Shown here: positions 15,091 to 22,346 of the stretch, piece by piece
Layout of the letters: every line of letters starts with the position of its first letter
Numbering within the stretch: the stretch's first letter is position 1
From: an uncultured Anaerolineae bacterium
Lineage (GTDB): Bacteria > Chloroflexota > Anaerolineae > Anaerolineales > Villigracilaceae
DNA length: 22,346 bases
Assembly (NCBI GenBank): GCA_903854805.1
Contig: CAINXK010000580.1
Coordinates: forward strand, 1-22,346
Reading direction: 5' to 3'
The notes under the pieces: model-generated
Told to the model about the DNA's origin: nothing
Seen by the model: only the letters and a program-made list of their open reading frames with translations
Databases searched by the model: none
Position numbers and translations under genes: made by a program

Positions 15091-15247
15091 GGGCTTTCGT
15101 AGCAGTAGATTATACGCAGCGGCTTAGAATTGTACTTATTGCCAACTGATGCCTTTATTCATCACGGTCTGGGGTTGACGAAATCGCCAAACCCCACAGA
15201 AGCCTTCTGGAGGGCGGACAGATGCCTTCGTACTGCTACGAAACCCC
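15091..15247. repeat. 157-bp element bounded by 17-base inverted arms, upstream of dnaG
   Basis: GGG-C-TTTCGTAGCAGTA (15091-15107) is the reverse complement of TACTGCTACGAAA-C-CCC (15231-15247) except for one C-C mismatch. Inside, TGGGGTT pairs with AACCCCA around positions 15169-15196, and a GAAGCC/GATGCCTTC region lies further right. The long closing stem with inner hairpins fits either a structured RNA or a miniature transposable element with terminal inverted repeats. It sits between the glyS terminator and the dnaG promoter and encodes no plausible protein. Confidence 0.6.
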
Positions 15248-15261
15248 GGGTTCATTTTTAG

Positions 15262-15290
15262 TTGCGTCACATTCAAAGCGAGTCTATAAT
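15262..15290 (+). promoter_or_regulatory. Promoter of the dnaG-rpoD operon; near-leaderless start
   Basis: TTGCGT (15262-15267) and consensus TATAAT (15285-15290) are 17 bases apart. The dnaG ATG at 15300 lies only nine bases after the -10 box, so the message would have a leader of only two or three bases and no Shine-Dalgarno. Confidence 0.65.
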
Positions 15291-15299
15291 ACATTTGCC

Positions 15300-17210
15300 A
15301 TGACATCCATTGATGATATTAAAACCCGTATCGATATCGTCGACCTTGCTTCTGAAGCGGGGGTAAAACTGCGCCGTAGTGGGCGCACACAAACGGGTTT
15401 CTGTCCCTTCCATTCCAATACGCGCACCCCGGCTTTCGTGATCTGGCCAGAGACTGGCACCTGGAAATGTTTTGGCGAATGCAACGACGGTGGCGATATC
15501 TTCAAGTTCGTCATGAAGAAGGAAGGTATCGATTTTAAAGAGGCCCTCCAGCGCCTGGCGGAACGCGCCGGGGTGCAGTTGGAAGAGCTTCATGCTCCCA
15601 GTCTCGAGCAAAAAGAAGAAAACCAGCGCTTGCGTGGTTTGCTGGAGGAGGCTGCCACTTTCTATCGGCATCACCTTCTCAGTACTCCGGCTGGTGGGCC
15701 GGCCTTGGAATACCTGCTAAACAAACGGAATATAACCCCACAGACGATTGAAAACTTCGGGCTGGGTTATGCGCCAGCTGGTTGGGATGCGGCTCTGAAT
15801 TTTTTCAAAGCCAAAAAATATACTGAGCAGGAATTGTTCGATGTAGGTTTGTTGGCGGAACGTGATTCCGGTGGTTATTATGACAAGTTCCGCAACCGCA
15901 TCATGATTCCGATCCGTGACGAGAACGGGAAAATGACCGGTTTCGGCGGGCGTATCCTCGATCCAAATGACATACCCAAATTTATGAATTCACCACAGAC
16001 GGTCCTGTTCGATAAAGGCCGTTTGCTTTATGGGCTGGATCGCGCCCGGAAGCCGATTCGTGCATCTGATCAGGCTGTGATTGTGGAAGGTTACCTGGAT
16101 GTTATTGCAGTTCACCAGGCAGGCTATGAAAACGTGGTTTCCCCGATGGGTACGGCTCTCACTGAAGACCAGATCAGGCTGCTTAAGAAGTTCACCCGCA
16201 AGATAGTTTTGGCGCTTGATCCTGATACGGCCGGCCAGAAGGCTGTCTTGCGCGGACTGGATGCCGCCCGGGCCTCGATGGATCGCGAAGAAGAACTGCG
16301 CTTCGACGCACGCGGTCTGTTGCGCCATGAGGCCAGATTGCAAGCCGATCTGCGTGTCGCCAGTATGCCCGATGGGCTCGATCCGGATGAGATTGTGGCC
16401 CGCAGCCCCCAGGAATGGGCTGGTTTAATCGCGGCAGCCAAACCGATCGTGGAACATGTTCTCGATACACTGGTGGCTGGGCAGGACATTAACGACCCCA
16501 AGGTTAAAAGTGATATTGCTGCTCGGATAATACCGTTGATTGAGGATTTACCCGACGCGGTTGAACGCGATTCTTACCGGCAGATGCTGGCGCGTCGTCT
16601 AAGGGTTTCTGAGCATAGCCTGACTGGGGCAAAAGCCCCGGTTACCCCTGCTCGGCGACAACCTGCCAGGGCTAGTGGCGCAAATGAAAAACAAGTACAG
16701 ACACTTCCTGTCGCCACCGGTGTTAAAATTGTGGAATTGTCATGTCTCGCGCTGCTCCTGCGCCGCCCAGATCTACTGCCGCACCTCGACCGCCGGCTGC
16801 AAGAATCCGGCCTGGTAGCACTTTCGGTGACTGATTTCGAGTATACTGACCATCAAATGATACTGCGCATCATCCAGCAGTCGCTGGAGCAGGATGAATC
16901 TGAGCAGGCTCATTATGTGGAAACGCACCTTGACGAGAGTTTGCGTGATACATATATCAGTTTGCTGGGGCAGCGTCCTTCAAAAGGTGTGGACGACCGC
17001 CTGCTGGATGAATTGACCCGCCAGGTTTTGCAGGTCAGGCAGCAGTCAATGAACGAAAGTGTTAATCAATTACGCTTTATGATCGAAGATGCCCAGCAAG
17101 TTGGTCCGCTGAGCGCAACAAATTACCCGCAGTTGATGTTGCAATACGGGCGCATGCTGAATCGTCTGGATGAGGCGCGCCGTAAATTGATCGAGTACAG
17201 GCGAAAATAA
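15300..17210 (+). CDS. dnaG: DNA primase DnaG
   Basis: DnaG makes the RNA primers for replication. The 636-residue product has the N-terminal zinc domain with Cys35, His38, Cys57 and Cys61, the catalytic core, and a Toprim segment with VIVEGYLDVIAVHQAG and LALDPDTAGQKA (the acidic metal site). A C-terminal helical domain that normally contacts DnaB follows. The last zinc pair is CFGEC, with three residues between cysteines where the classic form has two. The ATG at 15300 (MTSIDDIK) is preferred over 15222, because family homology begins there, a promoter lies immediately upstream, and the earlier ATG is inside the inverted-repeat element. rpoD follows after three bases, the classic macromolecular-synthesis arrangement without rpsU. 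Confidence 0.94.
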   Translation: MTSIDDIKTRIDIVDLASEAGVKLRRSGRTQTGFCPFHSNTRTPAFVIWPETGTWKCFGECNDGGDIFKFVMKKEGIDFKEALQRLAERAGVQLEELHAPSLEQKEENQRLRGLLEEAATFYRHHLLSTPAGGPALEYLLNKRNITPQTIENFGLGYAPAGWDAALNFFKAKKYTEQELFDVGLLAERDSGGYYDKFRNRIMIPIRDENGKMTGFGGRILDPNDIPKFMNSPQTVLFDKGRLLYGLDRARKPIRASDQAVIVEGYLDVIAVHQAGYENVVSPMGTALTEDQIRLLKKFTRKIVLALDPDTAGQKAVLRGLDAARASMDREEELRFDARGLLRHEARLQADLRVASMPDGLDPDEIVARSPQEWAGLIAAAKPIVEHVLDTLVAGQDINDPKVKSDIAARIIPLIEDLPDAVERDSYRQMLARRLRVSEHSLTGAKAPVTPARRQPARASGANEKQVQTLPVATGVKIVELSCLALLLRRPDLLPHLDRRLQESGLVALSVTDFEYTDHQMILRIIQQSLEQDESEQAHYVETHLDESLRDTYISLLGQRPSKGVDDRLLDELTRQVLQVRQQSMNESVNQLRFMIEDAQQVGPLSATNYPQLMLQYGRMLNRLDEARRKLIEYRRK

Positions 17211-17213
17211 TCT

Positions 17214-18755
17214 ATGGCCAGAAAAAAGCGTGAAATCAAAAGCCCAAAAGACTTGGTGCCCGAACCCGCCGATCTTGAAAATGATGATATGTCGGTTGAG
17301 GTGGATGATATTGATATTGCGCCGGAAGATGCTGTTGAGATAGAAGCTGAAGAACCACTTGATCTTTCGCATCCAGCTCTGGTGGAAGAACTATCTGAAG
17401 ACCCGGTTCGGCTCTACTTGCGTGAGATTGGTCAGGTAAAGCTGCTGGATTCGGATAGCGAATTTCGTCTTTCCACCATGATTGAAGCTCACCGGCTGTT
17501 TAAAAACCTGGAGCGCCGCACCGATCAAGAGAGTACCGAGCAGCTGAGGGCTATTTATCGCGCAATCGTCGATGAACTGTTGGTCTCGTGGCGGCGATTT
17601 GAAGAAGATGCTGGGCGTATGGATGTACACGTTCCCGATATGGGGCTGGTGCTGGCATCCGCCCAGGTATTGCGACAGGGCTGGGATATTAACTCGCCTT
17701 CCTATTTGCGTGCTTTCCTGGATAATGGCCAATGGGGACGCGACACAATGTGGAATGGGTTGGCTGCCAATGCCTTCAATTTGTTTGTAAGCCTTTATTT
17801 ACTTCCACCTCATTTGGCAGAATGGCTTGCAAAATATTGCCAGCAAAACGCATCAGGTTTTCCGGCTGCGCCTATTTTTTACAACAACCTGCCTGCTGAT
17901 GATGACCTGGTTTATGACACTAAAGTGCTCGAAGCGCGTTCAGAAGATGCCAACCAGGCCCTCATCAGGGCTAATTTGCGGTTGGTGGTCAGTGTCGCCA
18001 AGCGTTACCTGGGGCGCGGTATTTCGTTTTTGGATTTGATCCAGGAAGGGAATTTGGGGCTATTAAGGGCAGTTAATAAATTTGATCCGCGCCGCGGTTT
18101 CAAATTTAGCACCTATGCCACCTGGTGGATCCGTCAATCAATCAATCGCTCCATAGCCGAACAAGCCCGCACAATTCGTATCCCTGTACACTTATTTGAG
18201 TCGATTACGCGTATTCTGCGCATTCAGCGCCAGCTTGTCCAGCAGTACGGGCGCGAACCTAACACCAATGAGCTGGCCCTGGAAGTGGGTTATTTGCCCG
18301 CAGAGGATGTGCAGGCTATCTTGCGCGCCAGGGCTGAGGGCCAGGTGCTTGAGCCAGAGCTTCAGCACCGCTGGGAAACCGCCACTGCCAAGGTCTATCG
18401 CATCCTACGCTCAGCCGAAGAGCCGGTCTCGCTGGAAGGTCCGGTGGGCGATGAAGACTCGTCGCAGCTGGGTGACTTTATTCAAGATGATGACGCACTT
18501 GAGCCAATGGATGCTGCCGCCCGTGAAATGTTGAAGGAACAGGTGCAGCACGTGCTGGCAGCGCTTTCAGACCGCGAGCGCCAGGTGCTTGAACTGCGTT
18601 TTGGCCTGTTGGATGGTAAGGACCATACCCTTGAAGAAGTCAGCCGTTATTTCAATGTGACTCGCGAACGTATTCGCCAGATTGAAGCCAAGGCTCTGCG
18701 CAAGTTGCGTCACCCAACCCGCAGCCGTCATCTAAGAGATTACCTCGGAGATTGA
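17214..18755 (+). CDS. rpoD: Primary RNA polymerase sigma factor (RpoD/SigA)
   Basis: This 513-residue sigma-70 factor directs housekeeping transcription. It has an acidic N-terminus (about 20-60) and region 1.2 ([13 protein letters not shown], about 63-95). A non-conserved insert (about 95-240) precedes region 2 (from about 247), with [31 protein letters not shown] and [13 protein letters not shown], the core-binding and -10-reading helices. Region 3 begins at [11 protein letters not shown]. Region 4 has [15 protein letters not shown] and the -35-reading helix [18 protein letters not shown]. The start codon lies three bases after the dnaG stop without a visible Shine-Dalgarno, so translational coupling is likely. 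It is the factor expected to use the TATAAT/TTG-type promoters listed here. Confidence 0.95.
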   Translation: MARKKREIKSPKDLVPEPADLENDDMSVEVDDIDIAPEDAVEIEAEEPLDLSHPALVEELSEDPVRLYLREIGQVKLLDSDSEFRLSTMIEAHRLFKNLERRTDQESTEQLRAIYRAIVDELLVSWRRFEEDAGRMDVHVPDMGLVLASAQVLRQGWDINSPSYLRAFLDNGQWGRDTMWNGLAANAFNLFVSLYLLPPHLAEWLAKYCQQNASGFPAAPIFYNNLPADDDLVYDTKVLEARSEDANQALIRANLRLVVSVAKRYLGRGISFLDLIQEGNLGLLRAVNKFDPRRGFKFSTYATWWIRQSINRSIAEQARTIRIPVHLFESITRILRIQRQLVQQYGREPNTNELALEVGYLPAEDVQAILRARAEGQVLEPELQHRWETATAKVYRILRSAEEPVSLEGPVGDEDSSQLGDFIQDDDALEPMDAAAREMLKEQVQHVLAALSDRERQVLELRFGLLDGKDHTLEEVSRYFNVTRERIRQIEAKALRKLRHPTRSRHLRDYLGD

Positions 18756-18987
18756 AGCAATTTCGTTTTTTAGTAGTGCAAGCCGGCTCTATTGTGATTT
18801 TGAAAGTCTGTTTTTCCCAGCAGATATAGTTTTGAAGATGTTTATTCCGAATAGACACACATAAAATTCCACCCTATTCTGGAAGTATTCTCTCAATTGG
18901 CCAATGCACCGGCAAGGTAAAATCGAAGACTTATAGCAGACAGGCCCTGGCGGTTAGCCAGGGCCTGTCTACGAAGATAACAGCTGA
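18756..18987. other. Convergent spacer between rpoD and the miaB-type gene
   Basis: Apart from the hairpin at 18938-18970, I see no gene, repeat or strong terminator for rpoD; a TTTTTT run close behind its stop lacks a stable stem. Confidence 0.4.
18938..18970 (-). terminator. Strong hairpin past the end of the miaB-type gene
   Basis: A perfect 14-base inverted repeat (18938-18951 with 18957-18970), core AGACAGGCCCTGGC, with a five-base loop, lies 17 bases beyond the stop codon of the minus-strand gene. There is no U-tract, so it may act as a 3'-end stabiliser rather than a true intrinsic terminator. It lies between convergent genes. Confidence 0.5.
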
Positions 18988-20322
18988 TTATTGAATCGCG
19001 ATCACCTGTTTTAGCAGGTGCGCTTGCATGCTCCAGGGCCCAGTCCAGGTGATCTGGACTGGCAGGGTTCGGCCTTTTAGGTTTTCTTCCGCTTCAACAA
19101 AGACCAGCTTGTTTGTGGGGGTCCTCCCGCGCCAGCGGCCCTTTACCTTTTCCTCGAACAGAACTGGAATGGTTTGGCCCAGGTGGCGTGCATTGATCTC
19201 ACCAACGATCTTTTCCTGCAGGTCCTCCAGCAGGCGGAAACGGCTCCTTTTCTCATCATCGCTGATGTCATCTTGCATGCGACGAGTGGCAACCGTACCT
19301 TCGCGGAGAGAATAGCGTGCCAGATGAGCTACGTCCAGCCTCAGATCGTTTAATACCTGGTATGTTTGCATGAACTGTTCGTGGGTCTCGCCCGGGAATC
19401 CGACGATAATATCGGTGGCAATCGAACAGCCCGGTATCTCGGCTCGGATTTTGGTGACGATGTCGCGGTAATCCTGCTGGGTGTAGCCACGGCGCATATT
19501 TCCCAGGACAGTATCATCACCGGCCTGGATGGGCAGCTCAATGTGCGGCATTACCTTGGGTATACTTGCGATTGCAGCGATTAGATCGTCGCCGAAATAA
19601 TTGGGGTGTGATGTCAGAAATCGAATGCGTTGGATGCCGTCCACTTCGCTGACCAGTTTTAGCAATCCGGCCAGGTTCGGCCCGTCTGGAATATCCTTGC
19701 CGTAACGGTCAACAATCTGCCCGAGCAGGGTTACTTCGGCTACACCCTGGACTGCCAGTGAGCGTACCTCGCTGACAATATCTCCCACCGGGCGTGAACG
19801 TTCCACCCCGCGCTGGTAGGGGATGATGCAGAAGGTGCAGGCGTGCGAACACCCGTAGACGACAGGCACGTGCGCCGAGACAAGATTGCCGCGCTCAGCC
19901 ACAGGCAGGATCAACTCTTCATCCATAGCCAGGAAGCGCCGGGTGGTTTCAGCATTCTCATTCGAGCGGATCTCGCCTTGTGTCAGAAATGAGACCAGTG
20001 GACCCGGGTCGGATGGCGGAGAGAATACATCCACATACGGAAAGACGGCCTTGAGTTTTTCGTGCCCGCGCACACCTACCAGGCAACCCATTAAATTAAT
20101 GATTAACCCCGGTTTTTTTTGTTTCAATGGTTTGAGCGAGCTGAGTCGTCCGTAGGCCTTATCTTCTGCTGATTGGCGTACCACGCAGGTATTCATTACA
20201 ATAACGTCAGCCGCTTCGATTTGTTCTGTGTGGCTGTAGCCAAGGTGCTCGAGTGCCGAGCCAACGCGTTGTGAATCTGCCACGTTCATCTGGCAGCCTT
20301 CAGTCCAAATATGGTATTTCAT
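18988..20322 (-). CDS. miaB: tRNA methylthiotransferase, MiaB family (radical SAM)
   Basis: MiaB adds a methylthio group to i6A37 next to the anticodon of certain tRNAs. The 444-residue product shows the UPF0004 domain with cluster ligands Cys10 (EGCQMN), Cys46 (NTCVVR) and Cys80 (MGC). The radical-SAM triad is Cys158, Cys162 and Cys165 (CSHACTFC), followed by LPIQAGDDTVLGNMRRGYT, FPGETHEQF and a C-terminal TRAM domain (about 375-440). The ligand context MGCLVGVRG differs from the usual GCxAQ, a minor deviation. RimO and MtaB relatives are less likely given NTCVVRQSAEDK and the overall length. AAGGA lies six bases before the ATG. A 33-base perfect palindrome sits in its leader. Confidence 0.9.
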   Translation of the reverse strand: MKYHIWTEGCQMNVADSQRVGSALEHLGYSHTEQIEAADVIVMNTCVVRQSAEDKAYGRLSSLKPLKQKKPGLIINLMGCLVGVRGHEKLKAVFPYVDVFSPPSDPGPLVSFLTQGEIRSNENAETTRRFLAMDEELILPVAERGNLVSAHVPVVYGCSHACTFCIIPYQRGVERSRPVGDIVSEVRSLAVQGVAEVTLLGQIVDRYGKDIPDGPNLAGLLKLVSEVDGIQRIRFLTSHPNYFGDDLIAAIASIPKVMPHIELPIQAGDDTVLGNMRRGYTQQDYRDIVTKIRAEIPGCSIATDIIVGFPGETHEQFMQTYQVLNDLRLDVAHLARYSLREGTVATRRMQDDISDDEKRSRFRLLEDLQEKIVGEINARHLGQTIPVLFEEKVKGRWRGRTPTNKLVFVEAEENLKGRTLPVQITWTGPWSMQAHLLKQVIAIQ

Positions 20323-20334
20323 ATGATATCCTTG

Positions 20335-20367
20335 CCCGGTGCGATCTGCCTGGCAGATCGCACCGGG
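20335..20367 (-). promoter_or_regulatory. 33-base perfect palindrome in the miaB leader
   Basis: A 16-base arm (20335-20350, CCCGGTGCGATCTGCC) is perfectly repeated in inverse orientation at 20352-20367 with one base between. It lies 12 bases upstream of the start codon and directly in front of AAGGA, so in the minus-strand message it would form a very stable hairpin next to the ribosome binding site. It lacks a U-tract. An operator, a leader hairpin or a dispersed palindromic repeat are all possible. Confidence 0.6.
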
Positions 20368-20853
20368 ACTAACTTGTACGAGTAAATCTGATCAGGCGCG
20401 AATTATAATATAGCTGCTTAGACGACAGGCATTTTGCAGACAAATTCACCAGGTTTTCCGGATGAATTCCTGACACGCAGTGCTTGTTTAAACTCTCCCC
20501 GGATGACTGGTGCGCCATTCTGCGCATTGGGCAGGAGTTGGGCTTGTTTCGCGACCTGGCTATTTACACTGTCGTGAGACGTGTTTTTGAATAGGACGAT
20601 AGTTTGTCGGGTCTGGCAGTCTGATGCATGCAAATATACCAGCCGCTGGATTTGGATCTATTCACAGCTGCACTGATTTGCTTCCTGCCATACTGATTTT
20701 TGCTGCGCAGCGAGTGCTAATCAATGGTTTGTCCTGCAAGCGGATGTTTGGAGCGTTACTTCCGCTCCGTGTACCCACAAAAAACCTCTTTTGCCTTTTG
20801 GGGAGCCAACTCTGTCGAGCGTGGTGCGCCTGGAGAGTAAGTAACTGGATTTT
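20368..20853. other. Non-coding spacer between miaB and the J-domain gene
   Basis: A minus-strand TATAAT (20407-20402) could be the miaB -10 box, but no good -35 accompanies it. A 71-residue frame at 20633-20418 (minus) would start at TTG without a ribosome binding site; its C-terminal part has a normal protein-like composition, so it might be a gene remnant, but I do not recognise it. Other items are a GCTGCGCAGC palindrome near 20702 and a hairpin GGAGCG/CGCTCC at 20750-20768. No convincing promoter for the J-domain gene was found. Confidence 0.4.
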
Positions 20854-22008
20854 ATGATCGATTATTATGATATTTTGGAAGTCGAGCTTGATGCCACTCA
20901 GGATCAGATCAAAGCGCAGTATCGCTTCCTGGTCCAGGCTTGGCATCCAGATAAATTTGTTTCCGCTGAAAGCAAATCCAAGGCAGAGGCAAAACTTAAA
21001 ATAATTAATGAGGCCTACGGAGTCTTGAAAGATGTTGTAAAACGTGAACAGTTTGATAGCCTGAGACATGTTTCAATATCAGAGTTTGACCAGCAAGCTG
21101 AGGTTGAATTAGAAAAGCGCGCACAGGCAGCCAGAGCTGCAGCAGAAAAACGGGCACAAGTCGTGCGGGAAAAGCATGAACAGGAAGCGCGGGATCAGCG
21201 GGCGGCTGAAGAGCAGGTTCGAAAGATAGCCGCTGAAAGGGCGCAGCGTGAATCCGTAATGCGCCAGGTGCGTGCGCTGAACATTCAGTTGGCGCCAGGT
21301 ATTGTGATGGAGTTTGTGCGCGTGCCAGCCGGCGAGTTTTCGATGGGCAGTGATACCTTCAAAGATCCGGATGCTCGTAAAGATGAAAAACCACAACACA
21401 CAATTCTTCTTGCCGAATATCTGATTGGTCAGAACCCGGTAACCAATCGCCAATATCAGGCTTTCCTGCTAGCTTCAGGGCATCGTCAGCCTCTGCACTG
21501 GCTGAACGGGATCATGCCAAAAGACAAGGAAAATCACCCGGTGGTATATGTAAGTTGGGTAGATACGGTCGCGTTTTGTAGTTGGCTGAGCAAGGTGATT
21601 GGGATGAAAGTACGCTTACCGAGTGAGGCCGAATGGGAAAAGGCAGCCCGTGGGGTGGATGGACGTATTTACCCGTGGGGCAACCAATCTCCGGATGGCA
21701 CCCTGGCGAACTATGCCGCGAGCGATACCCGGGCTGTCAGTGAATACATCCGTGGGGCGAGCCCCTATGGAGCACTTGACATGTCTGGGAATGTTTGCGA
21801 GTGGGTCAACGACTTTTATAATAAGAACTATTATCAGACATCGCCCGCAACCAACCCTGCTGGTCCGGTTTGGGGTGAATATCGAGTGCTGCGTGGCGGT
21901 TCTTTTTCCAGTTCCGTTGACTTAATCAGAACTGCCAGTCGTTTTTGGGCTTTGCCGTCAGCTGCATACGAAAAATTCAACGGTTTTCGGTGCGCCATAT
22001 CGCTCTAA
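20854..22008 (+). CDS. J-domain / coiled-coil / FGE-sulfatase-fold fusion protein
   Basis: The 384-residue protein has three parts. Residues 1-72 form a DnaJ-like J domain with the HPD motif at 31-33, which normally stimulates Hsp70 ATPase. Residues about 80-140 are a charged Ala/Glu/Arg/Gln-rich coiled coil. Residues about 150-384 form an FGE/SUMF1-type domain with VPAGEFSMGS, PVTNRQYQAFL, VRLPSEAEWEKAARG, YPWGN, MSGNVCEWV, RVLRGGSF and GFRCA. The two catalytic cysteines of true formylglycine-generating enzymes would fall at residues 353 and 358 and are Ser and Ile here. Sulfatase activation is therefore unlikely and a binding or scaffolding role is more plausible. The J domain begins at the second residue, which supports the start; the nearest GGAG is about 18 bases upstream, too far to be typical. 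Confidence 0.85.
   Translation: MIDYYDILEVELDATQDQIKAQYRFLVQAWHPDKFVSAESKSKAEAKLKIINEAYGVLKDVVKREQFDSLRHVSISEFDQQAEVELEKRAQAARAAAEKRAQVVREKHEQEARDQRAAEEQVRKIAAERAQRESVMRQVRALNIQLAPGIVMEFVRVPAGEFSMGSDTFKDPDARKDEKPQHTILLAEYLIGQNPVTNRQYQAFLLASGHRQPLHWLNGIMPKDKENHPVVYVSWVDTVAFCSWLSKVIGMKVRLPSEAEWEKAARGVDGRIYPWGNQSPDGTLANYAASDTRAVSEYIRGASPYGALDMSGNVCEWVNDFYNKNYYQTSPATNPAGPVWGEYRVLRGGSFSSSVDLIRTASRFWALPSAAYEKFNGFRCAISL

Positions 22009-22346
<338 letters not shown>

Noticed and set aside
20418..20633. 71-residue minus-strand open frame
   Set aside because: Needs a TTG start without ribosome binding site, lies in a spacer, and shows no recognisable motif; kept only as a possible remnant in the spacer entry.
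20854..22008. Genuine formylglycine-generating enzyme
   Set aside because: Both active-site cysteine positions are replaced and no sulfatase gene is nearby.

Overview
The window looks like a chromosomal segment of an uncultured Chloroflexota bacterium, most likely class Anaerolineae (inference). The reasons are a single-chain alpha-beta glycyl-tRNA synthetase, a DUF6062-type cysteine/histidine protein, a dnaG-rpoD operon, a CASTOR/POLLUX-type channel, the moderate GC content, and genes that start directly behind a -10 box. I see no rRNA, tRNA, CRISPR array, prophage or complete insertion sequence. Most of the window is housekeeping, with several unexplained intergenic structures.

Left part (1-6720). 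The first eight codons of a minus-strand gene run off the left edge; its ribosome binding site (RBS) can be folded into a hairpin. Next are a sortase with a small membrane protein (499-1608) and an RlmD-like 23S rRNA uracil-C5 methyltransferase (1708-2940). A minus-strand lipoprotein with alanine-rich repeats follows (3012-4031). A divergent pair of cysteine-rich proteins comes next (4159-4872 minus, 4941-5561 plus), then a small secreted Gly/Met-rich protein (6091-6618).

Middle part (6723-11743). On the minus strand lie an SPFH/flotillin-like membrane protein and a TrkA-N/CASTOR-POLLUX-like ion channel, each with its own promoter and terminator. A UPF0173-type metallo-beta-lactamase-fold hydrolase is transcribed away from the channel. 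The spacer between channel and hydrolase carries the second copy of a roughly 145-bp element; the first copy lies at 5606-5753.

Right part (11940-22346). This holds fused glycyl-tRNA synthetase, primase dnaG, the primary sigma factor rpoD three bases behind it, a minus-strand MiaB-type methylthiotransferase, and an unusual J-domain / coiled-coil / FGE-sulfatase-fold fusion. The glyS-dnaG spacer holds a palindromic repeat, a terminator and a 157-bp element bounded by 17-base inverted arms. The window ends inside a hairpin whose 3' arm is a perfect Shine-Dalgarno (SD) sequence for a gene that would begin at the last base.

The most novel-looking signals are the two SD-masking hairpins at the window edges, the two-copy element, the inverted-repeat-bounded element before dnaG, the J-domain/FGE fusion that lacks the FGE cysteines, and the duplicated C-C-C-H protein with its divergent cysteine-rich neighbour.
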